Of a DNA stretch of 64,000 nucleotides, positions 1-6,531 are shown in pieces (position 1 is the first letter of the stretch; the number at the start of each line of letters is the position of its first letter). This DNA is from UBA11524 sp964383815 (lineage in GTDB: Bacteria > Bacillota > Clostridia > Christensenellales > Aristaeellaceae), in contig CAYLIC010000001.1 of NCBI GenBank assembly GCA_964383815.1, positions 114,102 through 178,101 of the forward strand, in the 5' to 3' direction. The translations under genes were made by a program, and so were the position numbers. The notes below the pieces were generated by a model. It ran no database searches, was not told where the DNA came from, and saw only the letters and a list, made by a program, of their open reading frames with translations.

Positions 1-23
1 AAAACACAAGGAGGTTCAAACCT

Positions 24-350
24 ATGCTACGATCCATCCGCGATGGGGATAAGCTGCTGGTGGGCCTGGATGGTGAGCTGGATCACTGCTGTGCCCAAAC
101 CGTCCGCCGGGAGCTGGACGGCCTGCTGGCTGACAGCAGCATCCGCCACCTGATTCTGGACTTTTCCGGCATGCCCTTTATGGATTCCTCCGGCATTGGG
201 GTTATTCTTGGGCGCTACAGGCTCCTGCGGGAGCGGGGCGGCACAGTGTCCGTTATCCATATGAATGCCCAGGTGGGCCGCATTTTCCGCATGGCAGGCA
301 TGAATAAGGTGATTAAACAGCTGGACGCAAAGCAGGAGGCACGCCCATGA
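24..350 (+). CDS. spoIIAA: Anti-sigma F factor antagonist SpoIIAA (STAS domain)
   Basis: A 108-residue single STAS domain. SpoIIAA releases sigma F in the forespore by binding the anti-sigma factor SpoIIAB once it has been dephosphorylated by SpoIIE (family knowledge). The phosphoacceptor loop is visible as MDSSGIGV at residues 53-60, followed by the conserved GRYRLLRERGG helix. The ATG is preceded by AAGGAGG at about positions 9-15 with good spacing. The stop overlaps the spoIIAB start by four bases (ATGA), so the two are translationally coupled. The operon promoter, normally sigma H dependent, lies left of the window. Length and gene order match the Bacillus and Clostridium operon. Confidence 0.97.
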   Translation: MLRSIRDGDKLLVGLDGELDHCCAQTVRRELDGLLADSSIRHLILDFSGMPFMDSSGIGVILGRYRLLRERGGTVSVIHMNAQVGRIFRMAGMNKVIKQLDAKQEARP

Positions 351-784
351 AACAGCACAACGAAATGCAGACCGCCTTTCTTTCCCTGGCGGAAAACGAG
401 TCCTTCGCCCGGGTGGTCATTGCCGCCTTTGCGGTGCAGCTCAGTCCCACCGTCAGTGAGATTGCGGACATCAAAACTGCCGTGTCCGAGGCGGTAACCA
501 ATGCCATCGTCCACGGCTATGAAGGTACCTGCGGCATGGTGACCCTGAAGGCATCCATCCGGGATAGCCTGCTGACCATAGAGGTGCAGGACCAGGGTAA
601 GGGCATTTCCAACATTCAGCAGGCCATGGAGCCTTTTTTCACCACCCACCCGGAGCAGGAGCGCAGCGGCATGGGGTTCGCCGTTATGCAAACCTTTATG
701 GACGATTTGCGGGTGGAGTCCTCCCCGGGCAGCGGCACCACCGTCCACATGAGCAAGCGCATCCATTCCGGAGGCGGCTGTTGA
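347..784 (+). CDS. spoIIAB: Anti-sigma F factor / serine kinase SpoIIAB
   Basis: A 145-residue GHKL-fold ATPase. It holds sigma F inactive and phosphorylates SpoIIAA on serine. The N box (EAVTNAIVHGY, about residues 46-56), the G1 box (DQGKGI, about 83-88) and the G2 region (GMGFAVMQTF, about 108-117) are intact, so kinase and nucleotide binding should be functional. It starts with ATG overlapping the spoIIAA stop and ends in a TTGA overlap with sigF. Length and order are exactly those of the canonical three-gene operon. Confidence 0.97.
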   Translation: MKQHNEMQTAFLSLAENESFARVVIAAFAVQLSPTVSEIADIKTAVSEAVTNAIVHGYEGTCGMVTLKASIRDSLLTIEVQDQGKGISNIQQAMEPFFTTHPEQERSGMGFAVMQTFMDDLRVESSPGSGTTVHMSKRIHSGGGC

Positions 785-1482
785 CCGGCAGTGCCCGGGC
801 CTTTGCCGCCCAGCTGCTGCAGGCACGCCAGAGCGGCAGGGAGGCCATGCAGGCCCTGGCGGAAAACCACCTGCCCCTGGTGGCCACCATGGTGCGGCGC
901 TTCCCCAGCTCCTGTCACGAGCGGGAGGAGCTGTACCAGCAGGGATGCATTGGGCTGATGAAGGCGCTGGCCCGGTATGATCCCGGCATGGGTACAGCAT
1001 TCTCCACCTATGCAGCCGCCATGATTCTTGGAGAAATGCGCAGCCTGTGCCGGCTGGATGCACCCATCCATATTCCCAGAGGCCTGCGAGAAAAGCGCTG
1101 CCGCATCCGCCGCGCCCAGGAGCACCTGACCCGCAGCCTGGGACGGGAGCCTACCATCAGCGAGCTGGCTTCCCTCCTGCGGATGGAGCCTGCGGAGCTT
1201 GCCATGGACATGGAGCAGATCACCGTTTCCTCGGCAGACACCGCCACAGGCCAATCCCTGGTGGAGCTATTGCCGGACGTCACCGACTGGGAAACCCGCC
1301 TGCTTCTGCGGGATATGCTCTCCCGCCTGCCCAAGGCCGATCAGCGCCTGCTGATGCTCCGCCTGCGTCTGGGGAAAACCCAGGCGGAAACAGCCCGTGT
1401 CCTGGGCATGACGCAGGTGCAGGTCAGCAGGCGTGAGCATGCCATCCGCCAGCAGCTGCAAAGGGCCTGGATGGCAGAATAA
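781..1482 (+). CDS. sigF: RNA polymerase forespore sigma factor SigF (SpoIIAC)
   Basis: A 233-residue sigma-70 family protein, the first forespore-specific sigma factor. Region 2 is seen as ELYQQGCIGLMKALARYD followed by TAFSTYAAAMILGEMR (core binding and -10 recognition). The region 3 part is RREPTISELASLL-like, and region 4 ends in the helix-turn-helix TQAETARVLGMTQVQVSRRE. The start is TTG at 781, overlapping the spoIIAB TGA; GGAGG six bases upstream supports it. No ATG gives a full-length region 2, so the rare start is convincing. A bidirectional terminator follows directly. Confidence 0.95.
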   Translation: MTGSARAFAAQLLQARQSGREAMQALAENHLPLVATMVRRFPSSCHEREELYQQGCIGLMKALARYDPGMGTAFSTYAAAMILGEMRSLCRLDAPIHIPRGLREKRCRIRRAQEHLTRSLGREPTISELASLLRMEPAELAMDMEQITVSSADTATGQSLVELLPDVTDWETRLLLRDMLSRLPKADQRLLMLRLRLGKTQAETARVLGMTQVQVSRREHAIRQQLQRAWMAE

Positions 1483-1514
1483 AAGCGGCTGACCATTGCT
1501 GGAACAGCCGCTTT
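1482..1514. terminator. Bidirectional terminator between sigF and deoD
   Basis: A perfect 10-bp stem, AAAGCGGCTG (1482-1491) with CAGCCGCTTT (1505-1514), and a 13-base loop. It lies between the convergent sigF and deoD genes, with short T-rich flanks on both strands. Confidence 0.75.
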
Positions 1515-1517
1515 GCA

Positions 1518-2228
1518 TTATGCAATCTCCAGGGCGATTTCCATCATCTTGATGAAGGTGTTCTGCCTGTCCTCCGCCGAAAGCTCCTCGCCGGTGAAGG
1601 GATTATCCGAAATGGTGCACAGGGCCAGCGCGTTCTTCCCAGCTCTTGCCGCATTCAGGTACAGGGCGGCAGCCTCCATTTCCACGGCCAGCACACCCAG
1701 CTTTTGCAGCTTGCCAAGGGGTGCGGATTCGTCATAGAAGGTATCGGAGGAATACAGCGCGCCGGGCACGGGCACCTGTCCCAGCCTTTCACCAGCCCGC
1801 ATGGCAGCCTCCAGCAGATGATAGGAGCAGCAGGGCGCAACATTGCCGTCAAAGCCGAACTGCCTGCCGAAGTTGGAATTGGTGTAGGCGCTCAGACCCA
1901 CCACAATGTCCCGCACCTTCAGCTTCTGGCTGATCATACCGGCGGAGCCAATGCGGATGATGTTCTCCACACCGTAGTAGTTGAACAGCTCGTAGGAGTA
2001 GATGCCAATGGAAGGCATGCCCATGCCGGAGGCCATAACGGATACCGGCTTGCCCTTGTATTCCCCCGTGTAGCCCTGAACGCCGCGCAGGTTGTTCACC
2101 AGCCGCGCATTGGTTAGCAGTTTTTCAGCAATGAGCTTGGAGCGCAGAGGATCGCCGGGCATGAGAACGGTAGGAGCAAAATCGCCAAGCTTGGCATTGA
2201 TATGGGGCGTAGGGATGGGTGGATTCAT
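1518..2228 (-). CDS. deoD: Purine nucleoside phosphorylase DeoD-type
   Basis: A 236-residue protein of the hexameric (trimer of dimers) PNP family. It cleaves purine (deoxy)ribonucleosides with phosphate, for salvage. Signatures visible are VLMPGDPLRSKLIAE near the N-terminus (phosphate-binding Gly/Asp/Arg), ASGMGMPSIGIYSYEL, IRIGSAG, and the purine/ribose site AVEMEAAALY followed by TISDNP, which holds the catalytic Asp. Full length for the family. It is monocistronic, with its own promoter (2263-2292) and a shared terminator with sigF. AAAGGGG precedes the ATG. Confidence 0.96.
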   Translation of the reverse strand: MNPPIPTPHINAKLGDFAPTVLMPGDPLRSKLIAEKLLTNARLVNNLRGVQGYTGEYKGKPVSVMASGMGMPSIGIYSYELFNYYGVENIIRIGSAGMISQKLKVRDIVVGLSAYTNSNFGRQFGFDGNVAPCCSYHLLEAAMRAGERLGQVPVPGALYSSDTFYDESAPLGKLQKLGVLAVEMEAAALYLNAARAGKNALALCTISDNPFTGEELSAEDRQNTFIKMMEIALEIA

Positions 2229-2262
2229 AGGGCATACCCCTTTCTGTTGTTTTTCTACAGTG

Positions 2263-2292
2263 ATTATACCATATTCGTCACAGGTCAGGCAA
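2263..2292 (-). promoter_or_regulatory. Sigma-A promoter of deoD
   Basis: On the minus strand: TTGCCT, an 18-base spacer, then TATAAT preceded by TGG (extended -10). It lies about 35 bases upstream of the deoD start codon. Confidence 0.6.
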
Positions 2293-2403
2293 GTGCCCCT
2301 TGATGCAATAAAAAGGAGAAATGGTTTTTCCTTTCGGGAACATTTTTTCTTTTTATTGTGTTTTCGTTCTGAAAAAGCATGAAAGGAACAGCCAGAAAAT
2401 GAA

Positions 2404-2574
2404 ATGTTCTTGTGTTTTCTGTTGCCGGTGCTATTGCTCTGCGTGCTGCGCCCCGTTGGGCACGCCCTGGCAAAGCTGTTGCGAAGATGGCAAACTGCCT
2501 TTGATATTCCTGGGACGCGCCTGTTCCGGTTGAACCTGCGTCAACCCCCCGATGACCGCAGAACCTATACCTGA
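2404..2574 (+). CDS. Possible 56-residue small membrane protein
   Basis: This is the only plausible gene in the 459-bp interval 2229-2687. The frame reads MFLCFLLPVLLLCVLRPVGH at the N-terminus, a strong hydrophobic stretch of about 15 residues, followed by a basic segment and a polar tail rich in Arg and Pro. About two thirds of third codon positions are G or C, in line with coding DNA here. A hairpin begins eight bases after its stop. Against it: the nearest Shine-Dalgarno-like AAAGGAA is 15 bases from the ATG, and I recognise no family. A competing frame starting at 2399 with better spacing gives a Cys-rich peptide. Hypothetical only. Confidence 0.3.
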   Translation: MFLCFLLPVLLLCVLRPVGHALAKLLRRWQTAFDIPGTRLFRLNLRQPPDDRRTYT

Positions 2575-2581
2575 CAGAGTG

Positions 2582-2608
2582 CCCTGCTTCAACCAGCCTG
2601 AAGCAGGG
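2582..2608 (+). terminator. Hairpin, possible terminator of the small ORF
   Basis: A perfect 10-bp stem, CCCTGCTTCA (2582-2591) with TGAAGCAGGG (2599-2608), and a 7-base loop. Only a weak T-rich tail (TGCATTT) follows. It sits eight bases after the stop of the 2404 ORF and just before the ygiQ promoter. Confidence 0.5.
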
Positions 2609-2637
2609 TGCATTTCATCTGCCGGATGGCGCAACGC

Positions 2638-2666
2638 TTGACAGTTCCGCTCTCATCTTCTACAAT
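2638..2666 (+). promoter_or_regulatory. Sigma-A promoter of ygiQ
   Basis: TTGACA (2638-2643), a 17-base spacer, TACAAT (2661-2666). The match is near consensus and lies about 28 bases before the start codon. Confidence 0.75.
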
Positions 2667-2693
2667 GGAGGCATAACGCTTGGAGGGATGCAC

Positions 2694-4595
2694 ATGAGCC
2701 AGCAGTTTTTGCCCGTAACGCCTGAGGAGGTTGCCCGGCGCGGCTGGGATGCGCCGGACTTTGTCTACGTTTGCGGAGATGCATATGTGGATCATCCCTC
2801 CTTTGGGCATGCCATTATCAGCCGCATTCTGGAAAAGGCAGGCTATCGTGTAGCCATGCTGTGCCTGCCGCCATGGCAGGATGCCTCCGCCTTCACCCGG
2901 TTTGGTCGTCCGCGTTTAGGTTTTCTGGTGTCCGCCGGGGTGATTGACAGCATGGTGAACCACTACACCGTTGCAAAGAAGCGCCGCAGCGAGGATGCCT
3001 ATGCCCCCGGTGGCAAGGCCGGCATGCGACCCGACCGGGCCACCATTGTCTACTGCAACCGCATCCGCCAGGCCTACCGGGATGTACCCATCCTTATCGG
3101 CGGCGTGGAGGCCAGCCTGCGCCGCTTCTCCCATTACGATTACTGGGATGACAAGGTGCGGCATTCCATCCTTGTTGATTCCGGCGCAACCCTGCTGATG
3201 TACGGCATGGGGGAAACCAGCATCCTCGCCTGCGCCAACTGGGTGGCAGACGGCATGAATCCGGCAGAACTGCGGCACATACGCGGCATATGCTACATGA
3301 GCAGGACTGCCGACCCTGCCTGCCTGCAGCTGGCCTCCCACCGGGAGGTTTGCCAGGACAAACGGCTGTATGCCCAGGCCTTTCTGACCCAGTATGAGGA
3401 GCAGGACCCCATCCGCGGCAGGCGGCTGTGCCAGCAGCAGGACACCGACCGCTACCTGATTCAGAACGAGCCTTCCCTACCCCTTTCCCGGGAGGAACTG
3501 GACGCAGTTTATGAGCTGCCCTACACCAGGCGCTGGCATCCCATGTATGACAAGGATGGCGGCATTCCCGCACTGAGCGAGGTGGCATTTTCCATTGCGT
3601 CCACCCGTGGGTGCTTTGGCAGCTGCTCCTTCTGCGCCATAACCTTTCACCAGGGGCGCATCATCCAGTCCCGCAGCCCGGAGTCCATTCTGAAGGAGGC
3701 CAGGCTGCTGACCCGGCTGCCCAATTTCAAAGGCTATATCCACGATGTGGGTGGCCCAACAGCCAACTTCCGCCAGCCTGCATGCGACAAGCAGCTGAAG
3801 TGCGGCGCCTGCAAAAACAAGCAATGCCTGTACCCCAGGCCCTGCAAGAACATGAATGTATCCCATGAGGAGCTGATACAGATTCTTCGCCAGCTTCGCG
3901 GGCTGCCAAAGGTGAAGAAGGTGTTCATCCGCTCCGGCCTCAGGTATGATTATATCATGGCGGATCGGGATCCAACCTTCCTGCAGGAATTGTGCCAGCA
4001 CCACATATCAGGACAGCTGAAGGTTGCGCCGGAACATGTTTGCCCCTATGTGCTGGACAAAATGGGCAAGCCTGGCCGGAATGTGTATGATACCTTCGTC
4101 CAGCGGTATGCGGAGGTAAACCGCCGCCTGGGCCTGAAGCAGTACCTGATTCCCTACCTGATGAGCAGCCACCCGGGCAGCGACCTGCACGCCGCCATTG
4201 AGCTGGCCTGCTACCTGCGGGACACCGGCTTTTACCCGGAACAGGTGCAGGACTTCTACCCCACGCCCGGCACCCTGAGCACCTGCATGTTCTACACCGG
4301 GCTTGACCCTCGCACCATGAAGCCTGTTTATGTGGCACGCTCGCCGGAGGAAAAGGCCATGCAGCGGGCGCTGATGCAATACCGCACAGCCCGCAACCAG
4401 CCGCTTGTGCGCAAGGCGCTGCGCCTGGCCGGCCGGGAGGATTTGATTGGCTGGGACAGGGAATGCCTCGTTCCGCCGGATGCTCCCCGCCATCCTCACA
4501 AGCAAACAACCGCCAGCCAGCAGCCATCTGCCAGGCAGAAGGCCACCGACAAGCGGTCGTCCAGGTGGGCTAAGGCAAAGCCCGGAAAGCGTTAA
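2694..4595 (+). CDS. YgiQ family radical SAM protein
   Basis: A 633-residue UPF0313/YgiQ protein. The N-terminal domain (residues 1-290) is cobalamin-binding-like, with FVYVCGDAYVDHPSFGHAII and LIGGVEASLRRFSHYDYW. The radical SAM core carries the CxxxCxxC cluster as GCFGSCSFCAITFHQGR around residues 306-322. A second conserved cysteine cluster, CGACKNKQCLYPRPC, follows. The C-terminal tail (about 570-633) is low-complexity and basic. The molecular reaction of this family is not established. Two ATGs exist. GGAGGG (2682-2687) abuts the first at 2688 but sits six bases from the second at 2694, so 2694 is preferred. Confidence 0.93.
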   Translation: MSQQFLPVTPEEVARRGWDAPDFVYVCGDAYVDHPSFGHAIISRILEKAGYRVAMLCLPPWQDASAFTRFGRPRLGFLVSAGVIDSMVNHYTVAKKRRSEDAYAPGGKAGMRPDRATIVYCNRIRQAYRDVPILIGGVEASLRRFSHYDYWDDKVRHSILVDSGATLLMYGMGETSILACANWVADGMNPAELRHIRGICYMSRTADPACLQLASHREVCQDKRLYAQAFLTQYEEQDPIRGRRLCQQQDTDRYLIQNEPSLPLSREELDAVYELPYTRRWHPMYDKDGGIPALSEVAFSIASTRGCFGSCSFCAITFHQGRIIQSRSPESILKEARLLTRLPNFKGYIHDVGGPTANFRQPACDKQLKCGACKNKQCLYPRPCKNMNVSHEELIQILRQLRGLPKVKKVFIRSGLRYDYIMADRDPTFLQELCQHHISGQLKVAPEHVCPYVLDKMGKPGRNVYDTFVQRYAEVNRRLGLKQYLIPYLMSSHPGSDLHAAIELACYLRDTGFYPEQVQDFYPTPGTLSTCMFYTGLDPRTMKPVYVARSPEEKAMQRALMQYRTARNQPLVRKALRLAGREDLIGWDRECLVPPDAPRHPHKQTTASQQPSARQKATDKRSSRWAKAKPGKR

Positions 4596-4596
4596 T

Positions 4597-5298
4597 TCAC
4601 CCCTGCATGGGCAGCAGCAGGCGGTTAGCCAGCTTGCCAGCCACCTCGTCCCACTCGTCCAGGGGGATAATCTCAATGCTGCCAAAGGGCGCATCCAGCA
4701 GCCTTTCCAGCGCCCGGCGATACTTGCCAAGCACATTCATCAGCGCAGCGGCCTCGGGCTTCTGCGCTTTTTTGCTGGTGTCCGTCAGCAGGCAGGCCAC
4801 ATCCACCCAGCACTGGGCCAGCAGGCACAGTACCACGTCTGCCAAATCCCCATGGGGCGGAAAGAGCACCTTGGCATCCTGCCCCATGGCAAGCTCCCGC
4901 TCCATAGCCGGGAGAAAGGTTTCCTTCAGCGCATCCTGATAGCTCAGGCGCAGGGCTCGGCCTTCCGGCTTGTCCAGCATGGGCAGAAGCATGCCGAGAA
5001 AGTCCGCCTCCTCCCGCCTCAGGGGCAGAAAGCCGTACATCAGCAGGTTCAGCCGGCGCATAACGTCCGTCTCCGGGGTCAAGGCATCCTCCGTGCGCTC
5101 CAGTGCCCGCTCCGCCCGCTGGTAGAACAGCGTGTACAAAAGCGCCTCCTTGCTGGCAAAGTGATGGTAAAAGCCTCCCTTGCTCACATGCAGCACATCC
5201 AGTATGTCCTGCACGCTGGTGGCCTCGTATCCCTTCAGGCAGAACAGCCGCTCCGCCACCGTCAGCATCTCCTGGCGCTTTTCATCGCCCTTGCGCAC
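4597..5298 (-). CDS. TetR/AcrR family transcriptional regulator
   Basis: A 233-residue repressor with an N-terminal helix-turn-helix: RQEMLTVAERLFCLKGYEA, then TSVQDILDVLHVSKGGFYHH (about residues 10-48), which is the standard TetR recognition helix. The C-terminal ligand/dimer domain is unassigned, so the inducer is unknown. The frame extends upstream to an ATG at 5340, but a good promoter -10 (TATACT) lies between that ATG and the GTG at 5298, so the transcript would not contain the ATG. The GTG has GGGGAG six bases upstream and is taken as the start. Convergent with ygiQ, the stops being one base apart, and downstream of a ferredoxin gene. Confidence 0.9.
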   Translation of the reverse strand: MRKGDEKRQEMLTVAERLFCLKGYEATSVQDILDVLHVSKGGFYHHFASKEALLYTLFYQRAERALERTEDALTPETDVMRRLNLLMYGFLPLRREEADFLGMLLPMLDKPEGRALRLSYQDALKETFLPAMERELAMGQDAKVLFPPHGDLADVVLCLLAQCWVDVACLLTDTSKKAQKPEAAALMNVLGKYRRALERLLDAPFGSIEIIPLDEWDEVAGKLANRLLLPMQG

Positions 5299-5326
5299 GT
5301 TTCTCTCCCCTTTCGCTTCTTCAGAT

Positions 5327-5356
5327 AGTATAAGCCGCATGCCTCCCTTTCGTCAA
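5327..5356 (-). promoter_or_regulatory. Sigma-A promoter of the tetR gene
   Basis: On the minus strand: TTGACG, an 18-base spacer, TATACT. The -10 lies about 30 bases upstream of the GTG start at 5298 and decides the start choice for the regulator. TetR repressors commonly bind over their own promoter; no clear palindrome was identified here. Confidence 0.65.
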
Positions 5357-5366
5357 GAGCTGATTG

Positions 5367-5555
5367 TTATTCGCGGGCTTCTATGGCATCCACAGGGCAA
5401 CCGGCCAGCGCCTCCATGGCCTTGGCGGTCAGCACGCCTGCGGCAGGCTGTTCCTTCACACAGGCCAGGCCAGCCTTGCCAAATTCAAACACCTCCGGGC
5501 AGCTATTGACACACTGGGCGCAGGAAATACACCTGTCGTTTACGGAAAACTTCAT
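5367..5555 (-). CDS. 4Fe-4S single-cluster ferredoxin
   Basis: A 62-residue electron carrier. The motif CISCAQCVNSCPEVFEF (from residue 9) and a distal GCPVDAIE give cluster ligands Cys9, Cys12, Cys15 and Cys53. This is the spacing of monocluster ferredoxins of the Thermotoga/Desulfovibrio type; Cys19 and Cys32 are extra. AAAGGAG lies nine bases before the ATG. Its redox partner is not evident from the neighbours. It is transcribed in the same direction as the tetR gene, which nevertheless has its own promoter. Confidence 0.93.
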   Translation of the reverse strand: MKFSVNDRCISCAQCVNSCPEVFEFGKAGLACVKEQPAAGVLTAKAMEALAGCPVDAIEARE

Positions 5556-5616
5556 GGTTATCCACTCCTTTCAGGCCTATTGTGCGCAGGCTGCTGGAAA
5601 ATGATACGTCCCTTGC

Positions 5617-5642
5617 ACACCTTCCGCGAAGGCTCATACATT
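5617..5642 (+). promoter_or_regulatory. Possible mother-cell (sigma E/K type) promoter
   Basis: CATACATT (5635-5642) matches the sigma E -10 consensus CATACAnT and resembles the sigma K -10. An AC dinucleotide 16 bases upstream fits the loose sigma K -35. No sigma-A promoter is evident before the downstream cysteine-rich gene. This is a pattern match only. Confidence 0.35.
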
Positions 5643-5691
5643 GCTGGTGAAGGCCCGCACAAAGGGCCGAAAAACAAGGAGGCGTGGAAGA

Positions 5692-6483
5692 ATGAGCTTC
5701 TATTCCTACAAAAACGCCAATCCCTCCTGCTGCCCGGGGAACATCTCCGGCAGCGCACTGGACGGCCTGCAGGAGCGGGTTTGCGTGCAGGTGAAGCGGG
5801 TGTACGACAGTGGCCTGGTGCAGAAGCAGCTGGACGACCAGACGGTGACCATCACCAGCTATGCCCAGGTGGCAAACACCTGCCAGTGCAACACCTGCGG
5901 CTGCCAGGACGTGCAGGAAACCGTGCCGCCCACCTCGGCGCCGGTGCCGCCCATCACCTTTGAGAGCTGCCGCTCCACCACCACGGAAGGCACCATCCGA
6001 AACCTGACGGTGGATCGCCTTTGCGACAGGCCCTGCTTTGCCCGGGTGCGCTGCACGGTGGATGCCCCCATTGACATTCTGTTTACCGACAGCCGCTGCA
6101 CCGAGTACATTGGCAAGGGCGTTGTGTCTGTGGATCAGGACCTGCTGCTGTCCATCCCGGATGAGTCCATCGTCCCCTACACGCTGGAGGCCATGGTCAG
6201 CGCCATCTGCGTTTCCGGCACCTATCTGGGCAACAACCAGTTCAAGATGACCGTGTGCGTCACCGTTATCATGAAGGTGCTGGCGAATGTGGAAATCCTC
6301 ATCCCCAGCTACGGCTTCTGCAACATTCCGCCTGCCGAGGAGTTTGCAGATTCCATCTGCGAAACCTTCTTCTCCCTGCCCCTGTTCCCCACCGCCTGCC
6401 AGAACGCCGATACCACGGTGCAGGCCAGCACCGGCTGCTCCTGCAACAGGGGTTGCAACAGCTGCGGATGCTCCGGCAGGTAA
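5692..6483 (+). CDS. Cysteine-rich protein, probable spore coat/exosporium component
   Basis: 263 residues, starting at ATG 5692 with AAGGAGG nine bases upstream. It has two cysteine-dense patches, NTCQCNTCGCQD (about residues 61-72) and a C-terminal GCSCNRGCNSCGCSGR. Between them is a beta-rich middle with motifs such as CVQVKRVYDSGLVQKQLDD and VSVDQDLLLSIPDE. No signal peptide or membrane segment is visible. I recall similar architectures in hypothetical or coat-associated proteins of spore-forming clostridia, but cannot assign a named family. Cys clusters of this type suit disulfide cross-linking in the coat. The coat role is an inference from composition, a mother-cell-type promoter match and a sporulating host. 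A strong terminator follows. Confidence 0.6.
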   Translation: MSFYSYKNANPSCCPGNISGSALDGLQERVCVQVKRVYDSGLVQKQLDDQTVTITSYAQVANTCQCNTCGCQDVQETVPPTSAPVPPITFESCRSTTTEGTIRNLTVDRLCDRPCFARVRCTVDAPIDILFTDSRCTEYIGKGVVSVDQDLLLSIPDESIVPYTLEAMVSAICVSGTYLGNNQFKMTVCVTVIMKVLANVEILIPSYGFCNIPPAEEFADSICETFFSLPLFPTACQNADTTVQASTGCSCNRGCNSCGCSGR

Positions 6484-6491
6484 ACAACAGG

Positions 6492-6531
6492 CAGGCCGCG
6501 CTCGAGTATGGGCGCGGCCTGTATCTTTTTT
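6492..6531 (+). terminator. Intrinsic terminator of the cysteine-rich gene
   Basis: A perfect 10-bp stem, CAGGCCGCGC (6492-6501) with GCGCGGCCTG (6512-6521), then TATCTTTTTT. The T-tract overlaps the ppk stop codon on the opposite strand. Confidence 0.9.

Noticed and set aside
2321..2533. A Cys-rich frame (internal ATG at 2399, MKCSCVFCCRCY) overlapping the 56-codon candidate
   Set aside because: Its spacing to AAAGGAA is better, but the Cys run is what a shifted reading of CTG/TTG-rich membrane codons gives; it ends before the hairpin and has no recognisable pattern. Kept only as a rival reading.
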